From the NCBI RefSeq assembly GCF_017874715.1, contig NZ_JAGGLR010000004.1, positions 186,001 to 250,000 of the forward strand: DNA of 64,000 bases, given 5' to 3'. Below are positions 36,337 to 45,895 of the stretch, one piece after another. The notes under the pieces were generated by a model. The model searched no databases. It saw only the letters and a list, made by a program, of their open reading frames with translations, and was not told where the DNA came from. How positions within the stretch are numbered: position 1 is the first letter of the stretch; the number at the start of each line of letters is the position of its first letter. Made by a program: the position numbers and the translations under genes. Origin of the DNA: Streptomyces iranensis (GTDB lineage Bacteria > Actinomycetota > Actinomycetes > Streptomycetales > Streptomycetaceae).

Positions 36337-38535
36337 TCACCGCCCGGCCGCCGCGACCAGCGGAAAGTGGCAGGCCACCCGGTGTCCCGGCACGGCCGGC
36401 TCGGCGGGGGCGGGCTCGATCCGGGCGCAGATTTCCTGAGCGGCCGGACAACGGGTACGGAACCGGCAGCCCGAGGGCGGGTCGGCGGCCGAGGGGGCCT
36501 CGCCGCCCAGCGGCGCCCCGGCGGCCTCGGCCGCCGGGTCGGGCTGCTCGGCGGTGTCCAGCAGTCCGCGGGTGTAGGGATGCAGCGGCGCGTCGAATAC
36601 CGAGGCCGCCGGTCCTGTTTCGACCAGCTTGCCCAGATACATCACGCCGACCGTGTCCGCGAGATGGCGCACCACGGCCAGGTCGTGCGAGATGAACAGA
36701 TAGGCCAGCCCCTTCTCGCGCTGCAGGTCCCGCATCAAATTGAGGATCTGTGCCTGTACGGAGACGTCGAGGGCCGAGACGGGTTCGTCGGCGACCACCA
36801 GCGACGGTGACAGCGCGAGCGCGCGGGCCAGCCCGAGGCGCTGGCGCTGGCCGCCGGAGAACTCGTGCGGGTAGCGGTCCACGGCGCCGCGATCCAGCCC
36901 GACGTCGTCCAGCAGCCCGGCGATCCGCGCGTTCTGCGCGGCACGGTCGCCGATGCCCTGGATGACCAGCGGCTCCCGCAGGATCGCGCCGACCCGCATC
37001 CGCGGGTCCATGGACGCGTACGAGTCCTGGAACATCAGCTGCACCTCGCGCCGGTGGGCGCGCAGCGCGCGCCGGTCCAGCGCGGCGATGTCACGGTCCG
37101 CGAAGCGGACGGTGCCGCGAGTCGGCTCCTCCATGCCGACGACCAGCCGCCCGAGCGTGGACTTGCCGCAGCCGGACTCCCCCACGATGCCGAAGGTCTC
37201 ACCACGCCTGACGATCAACGACACCCCGGCGACGGCGCTCACGACGGCGGCCGCGGCGCGCCTGCGGAGCGCGAAGGGGCTGCTGTGCAGGGGGTAGTCC
37301 TTGGTGACGTCGGTGAGCGCGAGCAGGGTCTCGTCGGCACGGGACGGGGGCGCGGCGGGGGCGGCGGGGACGACCTCGGCGACGGGGTCGACGGCGGGGT
37401 CGACGGGGTGGAAGCAGGCGAAGGCGTGTGCGCCGCGACGGGCGGCTCCCGCCCGCCCCTCGGGTATGTCCCCGGTCGCCGGACCGTGCGGCGCCGTCCT
37501 CGGACCGGGGGCCGGGGCGGAGTCCCCGTTCCGGGAAGTGGCAGGCAGGGGCAGCACCACCTCGGACAGCTCTGGCTCCAGCTCCCGGCACTCCCCGGTC
37601 GCGAAGCCGCACCGTGGCGCGAACCGGCAACCCGCGGGCCGCGTGACAAGGGACGGCGGCAGGCCCGGAATCGTGGCGAGCGGCTGCGACTCGTCCGCCG
37701 CCCGCTCCGGCAGCGCGGCGAACAACGCCTGCGTATACCGATGGCGCGGGGCCGCGAACAGGGTGCGCACACCCGCCCGTTCCACCGTCTTGCCCGCGTA
37801 CATCACCGCCACCCGGTCCACCCGTCTGGCGATCACCCCCAAGTCGTGCGTGACCAGGATCATCGCCATGCCCAGACGCGACCGCAGATCGTCGATGAGC
37901 TCCAGGATCTGGGCCTGTGTGGTGACGTCGAGCGCGGTCGTCGGCTCGTCGGCGATCAGCAGCTCGGGCTCGCAGATCAGCGCCATGGCGATGGCGACGC
38001 GCTGCCGCATGCCGCCGCTGAGCTGGTGTGGGTAGTTCTTCAGCCGCTCGCCGGGGGTCGGCAGGCCCACCAGCCGCAGCATCTCCTCGGCCCGCTGCCA
38101 CGCTTCCGCCTTGCCCAGGCCCTTGTGCAGCAGCAGCGGCTCCGCGACCTGGGCGCCGATGGTCATGGTCGGGTTGAGGGAGGTGAGCGGGTCCTGGAAG
38201 ACCATGCCGATGGAGTTGCCGCGAACGCCCCGGAGCACCGGCTCGGTCGCGGTCGCCAGGTCCGTACCGCCGAAGTCGATGGAGCCGCCGGTGATCCGGC
38301 CGCCGCCCGGCAGCAGGCCGAGCACGCTCAGCGCGGTCATGGTCTTCCCGCAGCCGGACTCGCCGACGATGCCCAGCGCCTCGCCCGGGGCGAGGTCCAG
38401 GGAGACTCCGTCGAGGGCGTGCACGGTACGGTCGCGGCCCGCAATCTCGACATGGAGATCGTCGACCCGCAGCAGGAGAGATCCGGTGGAGCCGGTGGAC
38501 GCGGTCGAGTCCGTGGACGCGGTGGAGCCGGTCAT
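36337..38535 (-). CDS. Fused double ABC ATPase, peptide type (DppD-DppF)
   Basis: A 732-residue protein with two complete ATPase domains that energise peptide import. Domain 1 (about 20-300) has GESGCGKTMT, LSGGMRQRVA and LLIADEPTTALD. Domain 2 (about 430-690) has GESGCGKSTL, FSGGQRQRLG and LVVADEPVSALD. Each ends with the oligopeptide-family cysteine element (GCRFAPRC; GCRFRTRCP). In most systems these are two proteins; here they are joined by an Ala/Pro-rich linker. The start ATG at 38535 shares one base with the stop of the permease gene (TGATG) and has GGAGG upstream. It is the last gene of the operon. Confidence 0.95.
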   Translation of the reverse strand: MTGSTASTDSTASTGSTGSLLLRVDDLHVEIAGRDRTVHALDGVSLDLAPGEALGIVGESGCGKTMTALSVLGLLPGGGRITGGSIDFGGTDLATATEPVLRGVRGNSIGMVFQDPLTSLNPTMTIGAQVAEPLLLHKGLGKAEAWQRAEEMLRLVGLPTPGERLKNYPHQLSGGMRQRVAIAMALICEPELLIADEPTTALDVTTQAQILELIDDLRSRLGMAMILVTHDLGVIARRVDRVAVMYAGKTVERAGVRTLFAAPRHRYTQALFAALPERAADESQPLATIPGLPPSLVTRPAGCRFAPRCGFATGECRELEPELSEVVLPLPATSRNGDSAPAPGPRTAPHGPATGDIPEGRAGAARRGAHAFACFHPVDPAVDPVAEVVPAAPAAPPSRADETLLALTDVTKDYPLHSSPFALRRRAAAAVVSAVAGVSLIVRRGETFGIVGESGCGKSTLGRLVVGMEEPTRGTVRFADRDIAALDRRALRAHRREVQLMFQDSYASMDPRMRVGAILREPLVIQGIGDRAAQNARIAGLLDDVGLDRGAVDRYPHEFSGGQRQRLGLARALALSPSLVVADEPVSALDVSVQAQILNLMRDLQREKGLAYLFISHDLAVVRHLADTVGVMYLGKLVETGPAASVFDAPLHPYTRGLLDTAEQPDPAAEAAGAPLGGEAPSAADPPSGCRFRTRCPAAQEICARIEPAPAEPAVPGHRVACHFPLVAAAGR

Positions 38536-39452
38536 CAGCGGTTGCCTCCGCTCTTCTGGAGCCGCACGTCGAAGGCGTCCCGCAGCCCGTCCCCGATGAA
38601 GTTGAAGGCGGCGACAACGAGCACGATCGCGATGCCCGGCGGGAAGATCAGCCACCAGTAGCCGACCTGGGTGTAGGTGATACCCGCGCTGAGCATGGAG
38701 CCCCAGTCGGCGGCGGGCGGCGGGATGGACAGGCCGAGGAACGACAGATACGCGACGTAGAGAATCGCGTCGGCGATCTGGAAGGTGGCGTTGACGACGA
38801 CGGTGCCGATCGCGTTCGGCACGATGTGCCGGAAGACGGCGCGCGTCCCGCCGCCGCCCATGAGCCGCATGGCGTGGATGTAGTCCCGGCTGCGCAGGGC
38901 GAGGGCTTCACCGCGGATGAGGCGGGCCGGGGACAGCCAGGCGACCGAGGCGATGATGAGGATCAGCACCAGTTTGCTGGGCGTGACGATCGCGGCGACG
39001 ACGACCAGCAGGAAGAGGGCGGGGATGGCGAGCGCGGCGTCGGTGATCCGCATCATGGCCGCGTCCAGCCAGCCACCGAAGTAGCCCGCGACCGAGCCGT
39101 AGACGGTGCCGATGAACGTGGCGAGAAGCCCCGCCGCGAGGCCCACTTCCAGGGAGGTCCGGCCGCCGGTCATCAGCCGGCCGAGCATGTCGTAGCCGAG
39201 GTCGGTGGTGCCCAGCGGATGGCCGGGGCTGCCGGGCGCGAGGTTGGCCTGGCCCAGATCGGTGTGCACCTGGTCGGTGGAGTGGAACAGCGGGCCGAGA
39301 AAGCAGAAGGCGCTCAGCGCCACCAGCACCACCGCCCCGGCCAGGGCCAGTTTGTTGCGGGTGAAGACGGCGAGGGTGCGGCGGGCGAGGCTCGGGGTGG
39401 GGACGGCCGTCTCGGCGGCGGCGGGGGCGGTCCCGGCGGCTGTGGCGGTCAC
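38535..39452 (-). CDS. Peptide ABC permease, DppC type
   Basis: A 305-residue inner-membrane permease with an N-terminal cytoplasmic stretch, one helix (LALAGAVVLVALSAFCFLGP) and a five-helix BPD_transp_1 core. The EAA loop that contacts the ATPase is EALALRSRDYIHAMRLMGGG near 187-206, and the GTTDLGYDMLGRLMTGGRTS block is typical of DppC/OppC. GTG at 39452 overlaps the preceding permease stop by four bases (GTGA), indicating translational coupling. Confidence 0.94.
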   Translation of the reverse strand: MTATAAGTAPAAAETAVPTPSLARRTLAVFTRNKLALAGAVVLVALSAFCFLGPLFHSTDQVHTDLGQANLAPGSPGHPLGTTDLGYDMLGRLMTGGRTSLEVGLAAGLLATFIGTVYGSVAGYFGGWLDAAMMRITDAALAIPALFLLVVVAAIVTPSKLVLILIIASVAWLSPARLIRGEALALRSRDYIHAMRLMGGGGTRAVFRHIVPNAIGTVVVNATFQIADAILYVAYLSFLGLSIPPPAADWGSMLSAGITYTQVGYWWLIFPPGIAIVLVVAAFNFIGDGLRDAFDVRLQKSGGNR

Positions 39453-40399
39453 GAGACGCTCCTGATCCGGGGGTCGAGGACGGCGTACGCGATATCGGTG
39501 ATCAGCGAGCCGATGACGGTGGCGACGCCGACGACGAAGGTCACCCCGAGCAGCACCGGGAAGTCGGAGCCCTGGGCGGCGTTCCAGAACAGCAGCCCCA
39601 TCCCGGGGTAGTTGAACATCGACTCCACGACGAGCGCGCCGCTGAAGAGGGTCGGGAGATAGAGGCCGAGGAGGGTGGCGAGCGGAATGAGCGCGTTGCG
39701 CAGCACATGCCGGGCCATGATCCGCGCGCTGGACTGGCCCTTGGCCCGCGCGGTGCGGACGTATTCCTCGCCCAGGTTGTCCAGGACCGCCGAACGCATA
39801 TAGCGGCTGAAGGCGGCGATGACGCCGAGCGCCATGGTCACCACGGGCAGCACGAGCCCGGGAAGGTCGCCCAGGATGCCGCCGACGGTGTCCGCCTGCG
39901 GCGCCTCGGCCGGGAAGAGCTGGAGCCGCTGGCTGAAAACCAGGATCAGGACCAGGCCGAGGAAGAAGACGGGGGTGGCGTAGGCGAGGAAGGCCATCCC
40001 GGTGAGGAGGTAGTCGGCGGCCCTGCCCCGGCGTACGGCCTGGAGGATGCCCAGCGGAATCGCGAGGACGGCGGCGAGGGCGATGGCCAGCCCGGTCAGT
40101 ACGAGGGTCTTGGGCAGCCGGTCGGCCAGCAGCGAGGAGACCGTCTGGTTGAGCTTGTACGACTCGCCGAGGTCGCCGGTGAGCAGCCGCCCGAGGTACT
40201 TCACGTACTGGAGAGGGAGCGAGCGGTCGTAGCCCTGCTGGTGATTGAAGTGCTCGACCGCCTGCGGGGTGGCCTTGGGGCCGAGGATGGCGCGGGCGGG
40301 GCCCCCGGGGAGCTGGTGCAGCAGCACGAAGACGATGACGGAGACGAGCAGCAGGACGACGGCGGCCTGCGCGGTGCGCTTGATCAGAAAGCGGATCAC
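39449..40399 (-). CDS. Peptide ABC permease, DppB type
   Basis: A 316-residue permease beginning VIRFLIKRTAQAAVVLLLVS, the hallmark DppB/OppB first helix. The PGGPARAILGPKAT block follows, and the EAA loop is EEYVRTARAKGQSSARIMAR in the second half. Six membrane segments are apparent. GTG at 40399 overlaps the binding-protein stop by four bases (GTGA). A longer frame upstream would run inside the binding-protein gene and is rejected. Confidence 0.94.
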   Translation of the reverse strand: MIRFLIKRTAQAAVVLLLVSVIVFVLLHQLPGGPARAILGPKATPQAVEHFNHQQGYDRSLPLQYVKYLGRLLTGDLGESYKLNQTVSSLLADRLPKTLVLTGLAIALAAVLAIPLGILQAVRRGRAADYLLTGMAFLAYATPVFFLGLVLILVFSQRLQLFPAEAPQADTVGGILGDLPGLVLPVVTMALGVIAAFSRYMRSAVLDNLGEEYVRTARAKGQSSARIMARHVLRNALIPLATLLGLYLPTLFSGALVVESMFNYPGMGLLFWNAAQGSDFPVLLGVTFVVGVATVIGSLITDIAYAVLDPRIRSVS

Positions 40400-42201
40400 T
40401 TCCGGCCCGCCCCCTGCCTTACGAAGTACCAGTCCTGGGGGGCGAGGCTCAGGGTCGGGTTCTGGTCGACGCCGCGCAGGTCGTTGCGGATGACGGAGAC
40501 CTGGTAGGCGGGGTTGGGGGTCCACAGGACGGGGACCTTGCGGGCGACATACTCGCCGTAGCGGCGCATCGCGGCCGGGTCGCCGGAGTACTCGGTGTCC
40601 TTGATCAGCTCATCGGTGCGCGGATCGGACCAGTTGCCCATGTTGGAGGGGGCGCCGGTGGCGAAGAGCTGTTCTCCGCTGGGGTCGGGCGGGAAGTACC
40701 AGCTGCCCGCCGTGCCGAAGAACCCCAACTGCCACGCCTTGCACAGCGGTTCGGTCCGTTCGCAGGGGATGGTGGTGCCGAGCACCGTGTTCAGCGGCTG
40801 CTGCCGGACGTCGAGGGTGATCCCGGCCTTGTCGTAGGAGGACTTGATCTCCTGCATCTGGTTGGAGCTCTCGGTCGAGCCGGACTGCGACAGCAGCGAG
40901 AGCTTCAGCGGCTGCCCCTCCTCGATGCCCTTGCCGCACGCGTCGCCGCCGGTCCCGGGCCGCACGCAGCGCAGCGTCCCGCCGTCCCGCGCCTTCCAGC
41001 CGTGGGCGGCCAGCAGCCGCTTCGCCGCGGCCGGGTCGTACGGATAGGGGTCCTTCGCGAGCAGGCTCGCGGGGACCGGGCCGCGGGTGGGGTCGGCGCT
41101 GCCGTGCCAGATCACCCTGGAGATGGCGCGCTGGTCGATGAGGAGCTGGAGAGCCTGGCGGAGATAGGTCTGGCGCAGCAGCGGACCCGCGGTGGGGTGG
41201 TTGAAGTTGAGCACGAGATAGGTGATCGCCCAGCCCTCCCATGGGTCGACGCGATAGCCCATCTCCTTGAATTTCCCGGACTGGGCCATCACCGACGGCG
41301 GGATGTAGCCGTAGTCGACGCCGCCGGAGCGCAGCACGTTGAATTCGGAGTCGGCGGTGGTGAAGGGCTTGAAGACGACGCGGTCGAGGTGGGGCTTGTC
41401 GGGGCCGGAGTAGCGGGTGTTGGGTTCGAGCGCGACCTGCCCCGAGGTGGCCCACTGGCGGATCTTCCACGGCCCGTTGACGGTCTTCCACAGCGGGTCG
41501 GTGGCGAAGGCCGAGAGCTGCTTGGCGTGCCGGGTCAGCCGCGCGAAGACCTTCTTGGGGTCCTCGTCGTCCGGATTCCAGGCGTGCCGGGGCAGCGGGG
41601 TGAAGTAGAGGAGCTGGTTGGCGGTGAACCAGGCGGGGTTGTACGCGCGGTCGAGCCGGAGCCGGAAGGTGCGTTCGTCGATCGCCTGGAACCGCTTGAT
41701 GTTGTCCGGCAGCAGCTTCGGCGAATAGCCGCCCCACTCCGCCTTGTTGTGCTTGATCAGGTCGAACCAGAACTTCACGTCCCGGGTGGTGACGGGCTTT
41801 CCGTCGGACCAGCGGTAGCCCTTCTTCAACGTGACGGTCACGGTCTTGTTGCCGTCGCTGTAGCGGGGCTGCTCGGCGAGGTTGCGCGGGCTGTCCAGGC
41901 TGAGCGCGTCGCCCTTCTTCTCGGGCTGGTAGAGCGGCAGATAGAGCAGGTGCTGGAGGGAGCTGTTGTAGGTGGCCAGATAGCCGGGCGCACCGATCGG
42001 GAAAATCCAGTTGGGGGTGGCCGCCGGCGGCAGCGCCATGGTCGCCGTACCGCCCTCGACCCTGGTGCCGCCGGTCGCGCCGACATCGGTGATCCGGCCG
42101 GCCCGGGGTCCGCAGCCGGTGGCCAGGCCCGTGCCGCCGAGGATGAGGGCCGCGACAAGTCCCGCGACGGGCCCGCGTATTCGTGTACTGCGCAGACCCA
42201 T
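40396..42201 (-). CDS. Peptide-binding lipoprotein (SBP family 5)
   Basis: A 601-residue family 5 solute-binding lipoprotein that would capture the peptide outside the membrane and deliver it to the permeases. A signal ends in lipobox LATGC with C30. Characteristic blocks are VTLKKGYRWSDGKPVTTRDV, FRLRLDRAYNPAWFTANQLL and the C-terminal LWTPNPAYQVSVIRNDLRGV. It is longer than the E. coli DppA type. ATG at 42201 has GGAGG seven bases upstream. It begins the importer operon, divergent from a ROK regulator; the ligand is unknown. Confidence 0.93.
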   Translation of the reverse strand: MGLRSTRIRGPVAGLVAALILGGTGLATGCGPRAGRITDVGATGGTRVEGGTATMALPPAATPNWIFPIGAPGYLATYNSSLQHLLYLPLYQPEKKGDALSLDSPRNLAEQPRYSDGNKTVTVTLKKGYRWSDGKPVTTRDVKFWFDLIKHNKAEWGGYSPKLLPDNIKRFQAIDERTFRLRLDRAYNPAWFTANQLLYFTPLPRHAWNPDDEDPKKVFARLTRHAKQLSAFATDPLWKTVNGPWKIRQWATSGQVALEPNTRYSGPDKPHLDRVVFKPFTTADSEFNVLRSGGVDYGYIPPSVMAQSGKFKEMGYRVDPWEGWAITYLVLNFNHPTAGPLLRQTYLRQALQLLIDQRAISRVIWHGSADPTRGPVPASLLAKDPYPYDPAAAKRLLAAHGWKARDGGTLRCVRPGTGGDACGKGIEEGQPLKLSLLSQSGSTESSNQMQEIKSSYDKAGITLDVRQQPLNTVLGTTIPCERTEPLCKAWQLGFFGTAGSWYFPPDPSGEQLFATGAPSNMGNWSDPRTDELIKDTEYSGDPAAMRRYGEYVARKVPVLWTPNPAYQVSVIRNDLRGVDQNPTLSLAPQDWYFVRQGAGRK

Positions 42202-42361
42202 GCCGCCTCCGCGGGGTCGTCGGGATCGTCGGGACCGTCGGGATGGTTCGGGGTCGTCGGCCGAACGAAGATAGCGAGCAAAGTACGGACGGCCCTGAAA
42301 AGAAGTCAAGAGTCTGGCGCGCGAAGCCGGGAATGTTATCTACTGAGAGCCCGTTGCTACA

Positions 42362-42392
42362 TGGACTTCGTTCGGGTATCGAATAAAGTCCA
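42362..42392. promoter_or_regulatory. 31-bp palindrome between importer and ROK gene
   Basis: Arms TGGACTTcgTTCG and CGAAtaAAGTCCA match at 11 of 13 positions around a GGTAT centre. It lies 39 bases before the ROK start and 160 bases before the importer start, in an AT-richer patch. It is a good candidate for the ROK operator controlling both directions. Confidence 0.65.
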
Positions 42393-42431
42393 GACGATGC
42401 AGGAAAGACGGACCGACGGAAAGGGCGCCAC

Positions 42432-43613
42432 ATGACCGCCGCCGAGGAGCAGCCCGGCTCCGCCGAGCACGTCCTCGAACTCGTCGCGAGCGGCACCGCA
42501 GCCTCCCGCGCCGATCTCGTACGGGAGTTGGGGCTCGCCGCCTCCACCGTCTCCGCACGGGTGCAGGAGCTGGTGGACGCCGGGCTGCTCACCGAATACG
42601 GCGAGGGCGCCTCGCGCGGCGGCCGCCGACCCCGCCTGCTGCGGATACCGGACAGCGGGGGCATCGCGCTCGCCGCCGACCTGGGCAGCCATCACGCCCG
42701 CGTCGGCGCGGTCGGCCGCACGGGCGCCACCTTCGACGTGACCGAGCACTCCTTCGACCTGACGGCCGGTCCCGACCGGGCCCTGGAGCCGCTGGTGGGG
42801 CGGCTCGCCGAGCTCGCGGACCGCCAGCGCGCGGCGGGCCGCACGGTGCGGGCCGTCGGCGTCGGCTTCCCCGGCCCCGTGGACACGGGCACGGGCCAGG
42901 TCATCGCCCCGGCCCGGATGCCCGGCTGGCATCTGTACGAGCTGCGCGACCGGCTCGCCGAGCGGCTCGGACTGCCCGTCCTCGTCGACAACGACGCCAA
43001 CATGATGGCCCTCGGCGAGCACCGGGCCGCCCACCCCGGGCTGCGCCACCTCGTCGTCGTCAAGGCGGGCCGCGGCATCGGCTCCGGCGTGATCAGCGAC
43101 GGCCGCCTGTACCGGGGGGCGCGCGGCTCGGCGGGCGACATCAGCCATGTGCGCGTCGACGCGGCCGCCGAGCGCCCCTGCTCCTGCGGCAACATCGGCT
43201 GCCTGGAGACCGTCGCCAGCGGCGCCGCGATCGCCGCCGAGCTGCGCACGCTCGGCATCGGCGTCGACGGGTCGACGGATGTGCTGCGCCTGGTGACGGA
43301 CGGCGAGCCGCACGCGACCACCCTGGTACGACAGGCCGGCCGGCACATCGGGGCCGTCCTGTCCGTCGTCGTCAACTTCTTCAACCCGGAGGCGGTGGTA
43401 CTCGCGGGGGCCCTCGCCGAGGCCGAGCCGCTGGTCGCCGCGGTCCGCGGGATGCTGTACGAGCGGTGTCTGCCGATGGCGACGAGCGAGCTGACGATCA
43501 CGGCGGCCACGAGCGGCGCCGACGCGGGGCTGCTCGGGGCGGGCCACGCGGCGCTGCGCGAACTCGCCCCCGGCAGCCGGCCGGTGCCCATGACCCCGGC
43601 CGCCCCCCGATGA
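42432..43613 (+). CDS. ROK-family transcriptional regulator
   Basis: A 393-residue ROK repressor/activator. The N-terminal winged helix lies at about 10-65 (SRADLVRELGLAASTVSARVQELVDAGL split). The ROK domain has the ATPase-like GVGFPGPVDTGTG, DNDANMMALGEHRAAHPGL and the zinc site CSCGNIGCLE. These proteins usually bind a sugar or sugar phosphate as effector, so control of a peptide importer suggests a glycosylated or amino-sugar-containing ligand; that is speculation. It is divergent from the importer and 152 bp upstream of the M81 peptidase. Confidence 0.93.
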   Translation: MTAAEEQPGSAEHVLELVASGTAASRADLVRELGLAASTVSARVQELVDAGLLTEYGEGASRGGRRPRLLRIPDSGGIALAADLGSHHARVGAVGRTGATFDVTEHSFDLTAGPDRALEPLVGRLAELADRQRAAGRTVRAVGVGFPGPVDTGTGQVIAPARMPGWHLYELRDRLAERLGLPVLVDNDANMMALGEHRAAHPGLRHLVVVKAGRGIGSGVISDGRLYRGARGSAGDISHVRVDAAAERPCSCGNIGCLETVASGAAIAAELRTLGIGVDGSTDVLRLVTDGEPHATTLVRQAGRHIGAVLSVVVNFFNPEAVVLAGALAEAEPLVAAVRGMLYERCLPMATSELTITAATSGADAGLLGAGHAALRELAPGSRPVPMTPAAPR

Positions 43614-43673
43614 CGCCCGTGCCGCACCAGCCCGCGCGGCCGGTCCGCCCACCGCTGGACACCGCCCCTCGAC

Positions 43674-43738
43674 GCATCCGACCGGCACAACCGACCGGCG
43701 CATCCGACCGGCGCATCCGACCGGCGCAACCGGACGCA
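43674..43738. repeat. 13-bp tandem repeat, about five units
   Basis: Units GCATCCGACCGGC at 43674, 43700 and 43713, with variants at 43687 and 43726, in exact 13-bp register. They sit between the ROK gene and the M81 gene, close to the latter's start. They do not form a clear hairpin. Confidence 0.8.
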
Positions 43739-43765
43739 CCCCGGCGCATCTGAAAGCGAGACAGC

Positions 43766-45313
43766 ATGGCTTCCACCGCACCCCGCCCGGCCGACGGTCC
43801 GGCGGCAGGACCGTACCCGGACGGCGCGGCGGCGCCCCCGGGCCGTCGTCGCCTGCGCATCGGCATCGGCGGCATGTCCATCGAGTCCAGCACCTTCTGC
43901 CCGCACCGCACGACCTACGACGACTTCCGGGTCACCCGCGGCGCCGAGTTGCTGGACCGCTACACCTGGACGGCGCCCGACGGCGACCTCGCGGAGCACG
44001 CCGAGTGGGTGCCCCTGCTCCACGCCGTCTCGCTCCCCGGCGGCCCGGTCGAGCGCGGGACCTACGACCGGCTCAAGGGCGAGCTGATCGAGCGGCTGCG
44101 GCGGGCCGGTCCGCTCGACGGGCTGGTCTACGACATCCACGGCGCGATGAGCGTCGTCGGCCTGGAGGACGCCGAGGGCGATCTGACCGAGGCCGTACGG
44201 GAGGCGATCGGGCCCGACACGCTGATCTCCGCCGCCATGGACCTGCACGGCAATGTCTCCCGCCGCTTCGCCGGCCGACTCGATCTGATCACCGCCCATC
44301 GGCTCGCCCCGCACGAGGACGCCTGGGAGACCCGCGAGCGCGCCGCCCGCAAGCTGCTGGAGCGCCTGGTCTCCGGCAGGGGCCGCCCGCATCTGGCCTG
44401 GGTGCAGATCCCGGTGCTGCTGCCCGGTGAGCGCACCAGCACCCGTCTGGAGCCCGCCAAGTCGCTGTACGGGCGGCTGGCCGCGGTGGAGGCGATGGAC
44501 GGTGTCGTGGACGCGGCGATCTGGGTGGGCTACCCCTGGGCCGACGAGCCGCGCTGCCGGGCGGCCGTGGTGGTGACCGGCGACGACCCCGTGCTCGCCG
44601 TCGAGCAGGCCCGCTCCCTGGCCCGCGAGTACTGGGAGGTGCGCCGCGACTTCGCGTTCGTCGGCCCCACCGGAGGCGCCGACGAGTGCGTCGCCGAGGC
44701 CGTCGCCTCCTCCGCCCGCCCCTTCCTGATCAGCGACTCCGGCGACAATCCCACGGCCGGGGGCGCCGGGGACCTCGCCTATATGCTCGGGCGGCTGCTG
44801 GCCAACGAGGACCTGGCCACCGGCCGCGCCACCGCCCTGCACCCCGGGATCACCGACCCGGCGGCGGTCGCGGAGTGCTTCGCCGCCGGGCCGGGCGCGA
44901 CGGTCCGGCTGTCCGTCGGCGGCGGGATCAGCCGGGGGACGGCGGACCACGCCGCGCCCTGCGAACTGACCGGCGAGGTGGTCGCCCTGCGCCGGGACGA
45001 CCCGGTCGGCGGCGACCTCGCGGCGGTGCGCCACGGGGGCGTCACGGCGATCCTGGTCAGCCGCCGCAAGCCGTTCCACACCCTGGCCGACTTCGGCGAG
45101 CTGGACCCGCGCGGCTATGACCTCGTCGTCGTCAAGATCGGCTATCTGGAGCCCGAGCTGTACGACCTGGCGGCGGACTGGCGGCTCGCGCTCACCCCCG
45201 GCGGGGTCGACCAGGATCTGGCCCGCCTGGGCCACCGGCGCCTCGTACGGCCGCTGTACCCCTTCGACGACGAGGGGTTCGAGGTGCCGCATCTGGAGCC
45301 GATGCTGCTCTAG
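43766..45313 (+). CDS. M81 family (MlrC-like) metallopeptidase
   Basis: A 515-residue zinc peptidase of family M81, whose best known member is MlrC, which hydrolyses linear microcystin products. The first 28 residues are Ala/Pro/Gly-rich and probably disordered. Metal-site blocks are VYDIHGAMS (H125), AMDLHGNVS (D159, H161) and AHRLAPHEDAWET (H178, H183); SDSGDNPTAGGAGD is the C-terminal domain block. No signal peptide was found, so it acts in the cytoplasm on imported material. The start has AAGCGAGACAGC upstream. It probably shares regulation with the ROK gene and the divergent peptide importer. Confidence 0.9.
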   Translation: MASTAPRPADGPAAGPYPDGAAAPPGRRRLRIGIGGMSIESSTFCPHRTTYDDFRVTRGAELLDRYTWTAPDGDLAEHAEWVPLLHAVSLPGGPVERGTYDRLKGELIERLRRAGPLDGLVYDIHGAMSVVGLEDAEGDLTEAVREAIGPDTLISAAMDLHGNVSRRFAGRLDLITAHRLAPHEDAWETRERAARKLLERLVSGRGRPHLAWVQIPVLLPGERTSTRLEPAKSLYGRLAAVEAMDGVVDAAIWVGYPWADEPRCRAAVVVTGDDPVLAVEQARSLAREYWEVRRDFAFVGPTGGADECVAEAVASSARPFLISDSGDNPTAGGAGDLAYMLGRLLANEDLATGRATALHPGITDPAAVAECFAAGPGATVRLSVGGGISRGTADHAAPCELTGEVVALRRDDPVGGDLAAVRHGGVTAILVSRRKPFHTLADFGELDPRGYDLVVVKIGYLEPELYDLAADWRLALTPGGVDQDLARLGHRRLVRPLYPFDDEGFEVPHLEPMLL

Positions 45314-45895
45314 GGGTGTCCAGGCTGTGCTGGGGGCGGGCTGCGCTAAGGGAAGGCCGGGCTGTGCTGACGGTGTCCGGCGGGTCTTGGCGCCTGCGGC
45401 GGGCCGCCCCCTCCCCGCTCCTTCCCAGCAGCATCGATATGCGGCTCCGCCGCGTGGGGGCTCCGCCCCGGACCCCAGCCGGACGAACCGGAAGCGCGGA
45501 GGGCACCCGGGCTACTCCAGGGGCGTCCAGCGGATCGTGACGCCTGCGGCGGGCCGCCCCCTCCCCACCCCTTCCCGAAACTGGGGCTCCCCCAGACCCC
45601 GGCCGGACACCTCAGATGCGCACGGGCACCCGCCCCACCGCGGCCAGCCCGCGTCCCGCGGACGCCCTGGCTCCCTGCACCACCGGCCAGCCACTCGACC
45701 ACCGTGTCACAGGCGGCGCGGTCGGCGCCCTGGCCGGTGAGCTGACCGCGGCGACGATCTGCCCCTCGCCCCGGGTCCAGGGGCGGAGCCACTGCCACGC
45801 GGCGGAGCCGCATATCGATGCGGGCGCGTACGACGGCGGCGGGGCGCGCCCTCGCGCACCCCGCCGCCGTCACACAGGGACGAACGCCGAGCCGG
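45314..45895. repeat. GC-rich intergenic repeat region
   Basis: No gene is supported in these 582 bases. Two direct copies of an element of about 80-100 bp are evident (about 45376-45480 and 45525-45606), sharing GCGCCTGCGGCGGGCCGCC or a near variant followed by CCCCTCCCC. A partial inverted copy lies at about 45775-45835 with the CGCATATCGATGCGG motif. The same element brackets the 25-bp array at 57051. Any short reading frame here repeats the element and looks non-coding. Confidence 0.7.

Noticed and set aside
45314..45895. Short reading frames in the intergenic repeat region as genes
   Set aside because: They follow the repeated element, lack ribosome sites and show no domain similarity.
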